Shown here: in pieces, positions 1 to 6,287 of the stretch
How positions within the stretch are numbered: position 1 is the first letter of the stretch
Layout: each line of letters starts with the position of its first letter
Source: Tyzzerella sp963558545
GTDB taxonomy: Bacteria > Bacillota > Clostridia > Lachnospirales > CAG-274
Direction of reading: 5' to 3'
Assembly (NCBI RefSeq): GCF_963558545.1
Contig: NZ_CAUWHO010000030.1
Location: 1-25,399, forward strand
Length of the DNA stretch: 25,399 nt
The notes under the pieces: generated by a model
The model's input: the letters and a program-made list of their open reading frames with translations, nothing else
Database searches by the model: none
What the model was told of the DNA's origin: nothing
Position numbers and translations under genes: made by a program

Positions 1-55
1 AAAACACATATATAATTTTTATTCAAAAATATAAGCCATACCTTAATTGTAATAA
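1..55. repeat. 55-bp direct repeat, copy 1
   Basis: This stretch is identical over 55 bases to 125-179, giving a 124-bp period. The copy begins at the window edge, so the true repeat may be longer or part of a longer array. It is AT-rich and contains no ORF of useful length. The 69 bp between copies hold a small inverted repeat around 77-92 (tacct / aggta). No other copy was seen in the window. Function unknown. Confidence 0.9.
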
Positions 56-124
56 CCAATTTTTTAGCTACTTTGTACCTAAAAATAGGTATTCCTAAAT
101 ATTTTTTCCATAAAAATTAATATA

Positions 125-179
125 AAAACACATATATAATTTTTATTCAAAAATATAAGCCATACCTTAATTGTAATAA
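125..179. repeat. 55-bp direct repeat, copy 2
   Basis: Second, perfect copy of the 1-55 repeat. It lies directly downstream of the spoVAD terminator on the minus strand, ending two bases before the hairpin at 181. The 55-base unit is too long for a usual CRISPR repeat, and only two copies are visible. Confidence 0.9.
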
Positions 180-180
180 T

Positions 181-205
181 AAAGCCGATATAAATATCGG
201 CTTTT
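181..205 (-). terminator. Terminator of the spoVA operon
   Basis: An 11-bp perfect stem (181-191 with 194-204) around a 2-nt loop lies 5 bases past the spoVAD stop codon. The U-tract on the minus strand is short and interrupted. It ends the operon after spoVAD. Confidence 0.75.
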
Positions 206-209
206 AGTA

Positions 210-1217
210 CTATCTTTCTATAATTATACCGTGAGCAATACCTGCTATACTTTCTCCTTGTTGTATACTTGTAGGGCTCATTAAAGCTCCTGTTGGTATA
301 AACAAAATTCTATTAAGCTCACCCTTTTTTAGCTTATCATATATCATACCTGCAAAAGTTGTGCCAGCACAAGCACAACCACTCCCACCACTATGAGTAT
401 CTTGTGTATTTTTATCAAATATCTCTATACCACAATCAGTGTAGTTTTTAGATATATCATACCCTGCTTTTTGTACCAATTCTATTGTAAGTTGTTTTCC
501 TACATAGCCTAAATCTCCGGTAAAAATCATATCATAATAATCTGGTTGTATGTTAAAATCTTTTAAATTATTTATAATAACATCAGCTGCTGCTGGTGCC
601 ATAGCACTTCCCATATTATTAGCATCTTTTATACCTAAGTCTACTATTTTACCTGTTGTTATTCCTTTTATTTTTATGCTTTTACCTGTATCTGATAAAA
701 TTAAGGCTGCTGCTCCTGTTACTGTCCAGGTAGAAGTTAGTGGACGTTGTGTACCAAGTCCTAAAGGAAACCTAAACTGTTTTTCTGCTGCACAAAAATG
801 ACTAGATGCACCTACAAGTATCTTTCTTCCTACTCCACTTTCTATATTAATAGCACCAAGAGCCATTCCTTCCCCTATTGTAGAACAAGCACCAAATATA
901 CCAAAAAATGGTACATTTAAATCTCTTATAGCATAGTTAGAACCACTACTTTGGTTTAATAAATCCCCTGCATATATATAATCTATATCGCTAAATTGCA
1001 ATTTTTCTTTTTGCATAACTAGCTTCATATTTTCATTTACCATTTTGCTTTCTGCTTTTTCCCAACTATCCTCTCCACATAAACTATCTTCTAAAATAAC
1101 ATCAAAATAGTCTTTTAAAGGTCCTTCTCCCTCCTTTTTCCCTACAGTAGATGCTGTATTTATTATAAAAATATCTTTATCAAATATTGCCGATTGTTTA
1201 CCAATATGTTTGCCCAT
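210..1217 (-). CDS. spoVAD: Stage V sporulation protein AD (SpoVAD)
   Basis: A 335-residue, thiolase/ketoacyl-synthase-fold protein of the spoVA system, which moves Ca-dipicolinic acid into the forespore; SpoVAD of Bacillus is known to bind dipicolinate. Family hallmarks seen here are FGACSTIGEGMALGA at residues 108-122 (Cys111 in the position of the thiolase nucleophile), SSHFCAAEKQFRFPLG at about 138-153, GDLGYVGKQL at 234-243 and the Gly/Cys-rich SGGSGCACAG at 276-285. Length matches the family. It starts with ATG after AAGGAG and follows spoVAC by 10 bp. In many Clostridia a spoVAE gene comes next, but here a terminator follows. Expected to be expressed in the forespore under sigma-G, by family knowledge. 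Confidence 0.96.
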   Translation of the reverse strand: MGKHIGKQSAIFDKDIFIINTASTVGKKEGEGPLKDYFDVILEDSLCGEDSWEKAESKMVNENMKLVMQKEKLQFSDIDYIYAGDLLNQSSGSNYAIRDLNVPFFGIFGACSTIGEGMALGAINIESGVGRKILVGASSHFCAAEKQFRFPLGLGTQRPLTSTWTVTGAAALILSDTGKSIKIKGITTGKIVDLGIKDANNMGSAMAPAAADVIINNLKDFNIQPDYYDMIFTGDLGYVGKQLTIELVQKAGYDISKNYTDCGIEIFDKNTQDTHSGGSGCACAGTTFAGMIYDKLKKGELNRILFIPTGALMSPTSIQQGESIAGIAHGIIIER

Positions 1218-1227
1218 ATATATCTCC

Positions 1228-1686
1228 TTAATATTTCACAAAATAATATACAAGTCCAACTAAAACAGACGCAAGTGTACCATATAATATAACTGGCCCT
1301 GCTACAATAAATATTTTTGCACCAAGTCCTAGTATAAATCCTTCTTTTTTAAACTCTAAAGCAGGAGATGTAACAGAATTTGAAAACCCTGTAATAGGTA
1401 CTATAGAACCTGCCCCTGCAAAGTGTCCTATTTTTTGGTAAAGCCCAAGGCCTGTTAGTAAAGATGCTAAAAATATAAGTACCATAGAGGTATACATACC
1501 AGTTTCACTTTTAGATAGTCCGTACTTATCTAGCATATTCATTATAACTTGTCCAATTGTACAAATAAGTCCACCTACTAAAAATGCCCTTAAACAATCT
1601 TTTCCTATATGGCTATTAGGCGAAAGTTCCTTTACTCTTTGTTGGTATTGTTGCTCAAGCTGTTGTTGTTTTTTAGATTTTTCCAT
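1228..1686 (-). CDS. spoVAC: Stage V sporulation protein AC (SpoVAC)
   Basis: A 152-residue inner forespore membrane protein. SpoVAC of Bacillus forms a mechanosensitive channel that releases dipicolinate during germination. The sequence has a charged, Gln-rich N-terminus (1-30), membrane segments at about 33-52, 66-84 and 121-150, and the strongly conserved block GAGSIVPITGFSNSV at 91-105 followed by SPALEFKKEGFILGLGAK at 107-124. Full length. A TAGGAGG site, which overlaps the stop codon of spoVAB, sits 5 nt before the ATG, so the two genes are closely coupled. Confidence 0.95.
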   Translation of the reverse strand: MEKSKKQQQLEQQYQQRVKELSPNSHIGKDCLRAFLVGGLICTIGQVIMNMLDKYGLSKSETGMYTSMVLIFLASLLTGLGLYQKIGHFAGAGSIVPITGFSNSVTSPALEFKKEGFILGLGAKIFIVAGPVILYGTLASVLVGLVYYFVKY

Positions 1687-1695
1687 AATGTCCTC

Positions 1696-2127
1696 CTACA
1701 TATAATAAAAACTAGGTATTCTAGAATATATTATAGAGCCTATTAGCTTTCCTATAGCTACTGCTACTATAAAATATTTAAGCCCTGTTTGTACCCTACC
1801 ACGCCTTGTAAGTATTGGTATAACATTTAATATCTCAGCTAAAGACACTGCTAAACAGCCATAAAATATGCCAATACAACAAGCATATAAAACTACAAAA
1901 ACTTTGCCTATTGGCAAATAAAAATTAAATATCATAGACGATGTACCAATAATACCACCTAATATAATTGCCTCTTCATAAAGCTTTATTTTATCTTCTG
2001 TCCTTGTTTTTTGTGCAAGCCTTGGCACTACACCTATTATTGTTATAAATGCAAAAACGGCACCAGATATTATTACACCAGATGCAAAAGCCAGTATTAC
2101 AACCAAAATATATTTAAATATTTCCAT
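1696..2127 (-). CDS. spoVAB: Stage V sporulation protein AB (SpoVAB)
   Basis: A polytopic membrane protein of about 143 residues with four or so hydrophobic segments. It is assigned from its size, its place between spoVAA and spoVAC, and family-like features such as the FITIIGVVPRLAQKT stretch, the acidic YEEAIILGG and the C-terminal GKLIGSIIYSRIP. Its exact role in dipicolinate uptake is not known. The start is uncertain. An in-frame GTG at 2142 is possible but lies inside the likely ribosome binding sequence AAAGGTGG, so the ATG at 2127 is preferred even though its spacing is long (about 11 nt). The gene overlaps the end of spoVAA by 14 bp, typical of translational coupling. Confidence 0.88.
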   Translation of the reverse strand: MEIFKYILVVILAFASGVIISGAVFAFITIIGVVPRLAQKTRTEDKIKLYEEAIILGGIIGTSSMIFNFYLPIGKVFVVLYACCIGIFYGCLAVSLAEILNVIPILTRRGRVQTGLKYFIVAVAIGKLIGSIIYSRIPSFYYM

Positions 2128-2752
2128 CTTTATTATTACCACCTTTTGTCTTTTCTACATTTAATGTATCTATAACATTATCTGTAACATTTGCCTCATA
2201 AGTAGACATTTCTACCTCTATTGGCGTTGGGTCTGTTGTTATCTTTTTACCCATAAAGTGATTAAAAAATACTATTATACCAACGGCTAATCCAATAGAA
2301 TATGGTATATCCAAAATCATAGGGTTTTCTATCCTCTCATTAAAAAATATATAATAGTAATTTTCAAACACTTTAGACATTTGTGCATCAGAGTGAAAGC
2401 TCATAATTGCTGTTGTAGACCCTGCTAAAAGTATTATTGTAACTGCTATCACTTTTAAAGTTTTAATAAAAGATTTATTTTTTTCTTTTACTGGAGAATA
2501 TTCTAAAACGGTGTCCATCTCTCCTACATTATTTATAGTATATCCAGGCATAGCTTTATCTAATGCGTTTATTATATCAATAATGGATATTAAGTAATTT
2601 TTTTGGTCTTCTTCTTTTATCTCCATTATTTTTATATTTTTTACTCTCTTTAATATTTCATCTGGAGCATAAACTTCTGCAATATCTTTTATATAAACTT
2701 TTTTTACTTCAGATAAAGATACCTTTTTAAATGGTTTCACATATATATCCAA
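2114..2752 (-). CDS. spoVAA: Stage V sporulation protein AA (SpoVAA)
   Basis: About 212 residues. The first part (to about residue 90) looks soluble and begins DIYVKPFKKVSLSEVKKVYI, resembling the SpoVAA start; two membrane segments follow at about 97-118 and 147-167, then a polar tail. SpoVAA is an accessory membrane subunit of the dipicolinate channel made in the forespore. The longest reading frame starts with ATG at 2782, but its first ten residues do not fit the family and that ATG has no good ribosome binding site. A TTG at 2752 has GGGTGAT four bases upstream, a good match to the extended Shine-Dalgarno sequence, so TTG is chosen. It is the first recognisable gene of the spoVA operon; its start overlaps the possible peptide gene at 2727-2879. 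Confidence 0.87.
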   Translation of the reverse strand: MDIYVKPFKKVSLSEVKKVYIKDIAEVYAPDEILKRVKNIKIMEIKEEDQKNYLISIIDIINALDKAMPGYTINNVGEMDTVLEYSPVKEKNKSFIKTLKVIAVTIILLAGSTTAIMSFHSDAQMSKVFENYYYIFFNERIENPMILDIPYSIGLAVGIIVFFNHFMGKKITTDPTPIEVEMSTYEANVTDNVIDTLNVEKTKGGNNKDGNI

Positions 2753-2879
2753 TATTATCACCCACTTTAACAAATGTCCCATTATATTCTTCTTTTTTAT
2801 TACTACTTGTAAAATATATTAAACATACTATACTAACAATAAGTACTAATATTAATATAAATTTATACTTAAAAAAAAT
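2727..2879 (-). CDS. Possible 50-residue membrane peptide, ATT start
   Basis: This frame has no ATG, GTG or TTG near its beginning. However, a very strong AAGGAGGG at 2886-2893 lies 7 nt (measured from GGAGG) before an ATT at 2879. From there the peptide reads as two Phe, KYK, a hydrophobic run of about 17 residues (ILILVLIVSIVCLIYF) and a polar tail ending GYICETI, stopping inside the spoVAA 5' end (26-bp overlap). That is the layout of a single-pass membrane protein with its tail outside. The ATT is followed by a T-run, so a slippage or sequence error is an alternative. No homologue is recognised. The call rests only on the ribosome binding site, the amphipathic layout and the position. Confidence 0.4.
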   Translation of the reverse strand: MFFKYKFILILVLIVSIVCLIYFTSSNKKEEYNGTFVKVGDNIGYICETI

Positions 2880-2991
2880 ATATATCCCTCCTTATAATTA
2901 ATATATATAATATTTTTTACAAAAATTATAAATTTATTCATTAATAATTTTTCCTTTAAAAATATAATTTATATCTTAACTGTACTTAAAT

Positions 2992-3028
2992 AAAAAAAGA
3001 CATAATGAACAAATCAATATGCCTTTTT
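2992..3028 (-). terminator. Terminator after the nucleoside kinase gene
   Basis: A 10-bp stem (3018-3027 with 2995-3004, one G-U pair) with a 13-nt loop is followed on the minus strand by a run of seven T. It lies just past the kinase stop codon and separates this operon from spoVA. The 2894-2990 stretch that follows should hold the spoVA promoter, but I see no convincing sigma-G match there. Confidence 0.75.
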
Positions 3029-3038
3029 ATATTAATAA

Positions 3039-4706
3039 CTAATGTTCAAAACAGCTACCACCTATAAACTCTCTAATAATAGAATTAGGCGGAATAAAAT
3101 CTAAACAACTTATAGGTAAAAAACTATCTAAAAATTTTATAAGCCTTGTAGCCTCGCTATATTCTTCTTCATCTTTTGTTATTTTATATAATAGAGGGTC
3201 GGCAAAAGGTTTTAAAACTGCTAGTTCATATATTAATGCCGAATTAAATATAACGTCTGCCTCCCCTTGAAATGGAAATATATTTTTTACCTCACCTTTA
3301 ATTACATCAGACCATATTTTTATAGTTTTATTAACACCAAAACCTCTAAAATAATGGTCTCTTACAAGCCTTCTAAAAATCCTTGCATCTCTTGTAGATA
3401 TTCTATTATGGCTATCTATGTTAAGTTGAGTTAAAGCACTTATAAATATTTTAAATTTATCTTTTTTATCTATGTTTTGGCTTATTTTTTCATTAAGTCC
3501 GTGTATCCCCTCTATAATTATTACTTCATTTTCTTTTAATGTTATAGTTTTACCTTTTTCTCTTTTACCTGTTATAAAATTAAATTTAGGTATTTCTGTT
3601 GGTTCTCCTTTTGTAAGACTTTCCATATCTTTGTTAATCCTTAAAACATCTAAAGATTCTAAACATTCAAAATCTGGCTTACCATCTTCATCTAAAGGGA
3701 CATCATCTCTATTTAAATAATAATTATCTAAAGATATAACATATGGTTTTATCCCATTTACTTTTAGCTGAACACATATCCTGTTAGCAAAAGTTGTTTT
3801 ACCAGAAGATGAAGGCCCTGCTATTAAAACTACTTTTTTATTATTTTTTGTTATCATATCTGCAATATTTGCTATTTTCTTTTCTTGTAAAGCTTCAGAT
3901 ATTAATATAATATCTTTTATACGTTCCTCACATATGGCCTTATTTAAAGAGCCAACATAATCTATACCTATAATCTTTGCCCAACTAGCAGATTCTTCAA
4001 AAACTTCTATTAACTTTTTAATATTTTTATACTCTGCAAGTTCTTTAGGATTATTTCTATCTAAAAAGTTTAATGTAAAACTATTATTTTCATTTTTTAT
4101 AAGTTTAAATCCAGTTAAATCTTTTGTATCTATTGCCATATGCCCGTATAAATAATCATATGTATCTTCTAGTTTATATAAATTTATAGATGACTTTCTT
4201 ACAAAACTAAGACCATTTGCCCTATCATACATTTTGTATTTATTTAAAAGCTTAATACACTCATTAGTAGGTACATTTATTTTTTTAATTGGCTTATTTT
4301 GTATGGCTGTATTAATCATATAATTTGATATTTTATCTAGTAAATCTTGAGTTATTTCTACGTTTTCTATTTCACAAAACCAGTTTTGATTAATAGAATA
4401 TTTTATAAATATCCTTGTATCTTCTCCCAAAATATTTCTTATAGCATTTATCATTAATAATGATACACTTCTTTTATATGTTAAATAAGAATGTTTATTT
4501 GTTATATCTAAAAACTCTATTTCACAATCTTCATCTATTTCTTTTAAAAGTTCAATATTTTCATTATTAATTTTTGCTAAAAATATAGGATAATTAAACT
4601 TATCTTTAATTTCTTCTTTTATATCATACAAGGTAGTACCTGCTTTTAATGTTTTTTGTAAAATTTGTTCATTATTATATCTTATTTTTACGTTTATATC
4701 TTTCAT
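3039..4706 (-). CDS. Nucleoside (uridine kinase-like) kinase with TGS and ThrRS-like N-terminal domains
   Basis: A 555-residue protein. Residues 1-70 look like a TGS/ubiquitin-like domain. Residues about 75-240 resemble the editing/second additional domain of threonyl-tRNA synthetase (YGHMAIDTKDLTGFKLI at 187-203). Residues 290-500 form a phosphoribulokinase/uridine kinase domain with Walker A GPSSSGKT at 297-304, SLDNYYLNRDD at 325-335 and the acidic IIIEGIHGLN at 396-405. This architecture is known in Clostridia and is annotated as nucleoside kinase; the true substrate is not established to my knowledge. It is last in an operon with trmK and the Nif3 gene (12-bp gap, GGGGGT ribosome binding site), and the terminator at 2992 ends the operon. 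The tRNA-synthetase-like part and the tRNA methyltransferase neighbour hint at a link to RNA, but that is inference. Confidence 0.88.
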   Translation of the reverse strand: MKDINVKIRYNNEQILQKTLKAGTTLYDIKEEIKDKFNYPIFLAKINNENIELLKEIDEDCEIEFLDITNKHSYLTYKRSVSLLMINAIRNILGEDTRIFIKYSINQNWFCEIENVEITQDLLDKISNYMINTAIQNKPIKKINVPTNECIKLLNKYKMYDRANGLSFVRKSSINLYKLEDTYDYLYGHMAIDTKDLTGFKLIKNENNSFTLNFLDRNNPKELAEYKNIKKLIEVFEESASWAKIIGIDYVGSLNKAICEERIKDIILISEALQEKKIANIADMITKNNKKVVLIAGPSSSGKTTFANRICVQLKVNGIKPYVISLDNYYLNRDDVPLDEDGKPDFECLESLDVLRINKDMESLTKGEPTEIPKFNFITGKREKGKTITLKENEVIIIEGIHGLNEKISQNIDKKDKFKIFISALTQLNIDSHNRISTRDARIFRRLVRDHYFRGFGVNKTIKIWSDVIKGEVKNIFPFQGEADVIFNSALIYELAVLKPFADPLLYKITKDEEEYSEATRLIKFLDSFLPISCLDFIPPNSIIREFIGGSCFEH

Positions 4707-4718
4707 AAAAGACCCCCT

Positions 4719-5525
4719 TTATACAATATTTAACGTTTGACCATTAACACTAGATGTAATACATTCTATATTCATATTAAGCTTTCTTGAACAACTATTT
4801 ATGTAATCACATATAACAGGTACAATAATAGCTTCACTTGCATAATGTGTTGCATCTATAAGACATAAGCCTAAGTCGTTAGCTACTTGAGAATTGTGAT
4901 ATTTTATATCTCCTGTTATGTATACATCACAACCCTTAGATATAGCTTGTAACATAAAATCTACCTCACCACCAGCACCAGTACATATACCCACTTTTTT
5001 AATAGGTGAACCTAAATCACCAGATACTACTAACTTGTTTAAATTTAATATTCCCTTTACTTTTTCTATTAAATTACTAAATGGGATAGTCTCTTCAAGC
5101 TCTCCTACTCTACCAAGACCTACTAGGCTATTATCTTTTTCAAACAAATTGCTAACCTTTTCAAGATTTAAAAGCTTTGCAAATGTATCGCTAGTACCAT
5201 TTATAGCTATATCTAAATTAGTATGAGCAGAAAAAACACAAATATTATTTTTTACAAGCTTTATAATCCTGTTGCCTAGTGTATCTGATGCCTTTATAGA
5301 TTTTATCCCTTTAAAAATAAATGGGTGATGAGTTATAATCATATCACATTTTTTATCTATTGCCTCATCTATTATTTTATCATCTATGTCAAGAGCTACC
5401 AATATTTTACTTATTATTTTGTTTTCATCTCCTACCATAAGACCTACATTGTCCCAATCTTCTGCTAAATTAGGGTTTGCATATTCTTCCATAATATTTA
5501 TAATATCACTGCATTTTACAGACAT
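4719..5525 (-). CDS. Nif3-like dinuclear metal-centre protein (YqfO/DUF34 family)
   Basis: A 268-residue member of the Nif3/DUF34 family, which forms toroidal hexamers with two metal ions per subunit. Metal ligands are visible: THHP at 65-68 (His66, His67), HTNLD at 101-105 and ATHYASE at 225-231. The region GICTGAGGEVDFM at 179-191 is also typical. This is the short form, without the PII/CutA-like insert found in B. subtilis YqfO. It overlaps the end of trmK by 10 bp and has its own AAGGAGG site. The pairing with trmK is widely conserved in Firmicutes; some family members have been linked to GTP cyclohydrolase I type 2 activity, but that name is doubtful and is not used here. Confidence 0.93.
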   Translation of the reverse strand: MSVKCSDIINIMEEYANPNLAEDWDNVGLMVGDENKIISKILVALDIDDKIIDEAIDKKCDMIITHHPFIFKGIKSIKASDTLGNRIIKLVKNNICVFSAHTNLDIAINGTSDTFAKLLNLEKVSNLFEKDNSLVGLGRVGELEETIPFSNLIEKVKGILNLNKLVVSGDLGSPIKKVGICTGAGGEVDFMLQAISKGCDVYITGDIKYHNSQVANDLGLCLIDATHYASEAIIVPVICDYINSCSRKLNMNIECITSSVNGQTLNIV

Positions 5526-6202
5526 TTTAAAACCTCCTTATACATTTTTATATTTTTTTCTATTTCTAAAATACGGCTTTCCACATTAGTTTTTTTTATA
5601 TTTCTTAAAACTATTTCCATTTTATACACTTGGTCTTCTATATATTCCTTTAAAATTTTGCATTTATTAGCTATTTCAAACTTTCCAAATATATATTCTT
5701 CATTTTTATATAAAACATCTTCTTTTCCTTTTATAGCCTTTATTATAGTATAATATTTACCATCATCTTTTAACATTTCATCGTCTATTATTTTAAAATT
5801 ATTATTATGTAAATATTTTCTTACCTTGTCTATATCTTTTTGTGGTTGCAGTATTAGTTCCTTTGCATTTTCTGTTATATCTTTTCCATTTTGTAAAATA
5901 TCTATCATAAGCATACCACCCATACCTGCTATAATAATAGTATCAACCCTATCTTGCAAATTTATTTTTTCTAATCCATTTCCAAGCCTTGTTTGTATAC
6001 TATCTTGTAGGTTATATTTTTTAATATTATCTTTAGCTTTTTGTAAAGAACCTTTAGATATATCACAGGCTATACCACTTTTTATTTTATTATTTTTGTA
6101 TAAAAAAATTGGTATATATGCGTGGTCTGTACCTATATCTGCTATAATACCATTTTTTGTAACTTTTTGTGCTATTTTATTTAATCTATAAGATAATTCC
6201 AT
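5516..6202 (-). CDS. trmK: tRNA (adenine22-N1)-methyltransferase TrmK
   Basis: A 228-residue class I SAM-dependent methyltransferase of the TrmK/YqfN family, which makes m1A at position 22 of tRNA. Seen in the sequence: motif I VADIGTDHAY-like ADIGTDHAYIPI at 21-32, ACDISKGSLQKA at 45-56, IIAGMGGMLMIDIL at 90-103 and the catalytic-region LILQPQKDID at 116-125. The C-terminal 50 residues form a likely coiled coil, as in the family. The ATG has GAGG five bases upstream. It is the first gene of a three-gene operon with the Nif3 protein and the nucleoside kinase. In Bacillus the same pair follows sigA; here gltB lies upstream instead. Confidence 0.94.
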   Translation of the reverse strand: MELSYRLNKIAQKVTKNGIIADIGTDHAYIPIFLYKNNKIKSGIACDISKGSLQKAKDNIKKYNLQDSIQTRLGNGLEKINLQDRVDTIIIAGMGGMLMIDILQNGKDITENAKELILQPQKDIDKVRKYLHNNNFKIIDDEMLKDDGKYYTIIKAIKGKEDVLYKNEEYIFGKFEIANKCKILKEYIEDQVYKMEIVLRNIKKTNVESRILEIEKNIKMYKEVLKCL

Positions 6203-6230
6203 ATTAACCTCATTTATTTTATTAATTTAA

Positions 6231-6261
6231 AAAATGTACCCATAAAATATGAGTACATTTT
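6231..6261 (-). terminator. Terminator of gltB
   Basis: A 9-bp stem (6231-6239 with 6253-6261), continued by three more pairs after one mismatch, followed on the minus strand by a run of T. It lies 26 bases beyond the gltB stop codon and separates gltB from the trmK operon. Confidence 0.75.
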
Positions 6262-6287
6262 AACACAAATTTAAATTAAAAACAACA

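Noticed and set aside
1..179. CRISPR array
   Set aside because: Only two copies, the repeat is 55 bp and the interval is 69 bp; there are no cas genes in the window.
2852..2941. A 29-codon minus-strand frame starting with ATG upstream of spoVAA
   Set aside because: Its ribosome binding sequence (AAAGGA) is 11 nt away, and the frame reads through the much stronger AAGGAGGG and stops soon after. It matters only if a frameshift in the T-run joins it to the 2727-2879 frame.
2894..2990. Sigma-G promoter for the spoVA operon (GAATA with AATATTA)
   Set aside because: The only candidate pair has a 20-bp spacer, outside the usual 17-18 bp, in very AT-rich DNA.
5826..6191. Plus-strand 121-codon frame opposite trmK
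   Set aside because: Antisense shadow of a well-conserved methyltransferase gene; no start signal and an artificial Ser/Phe/Ile-rich composition.
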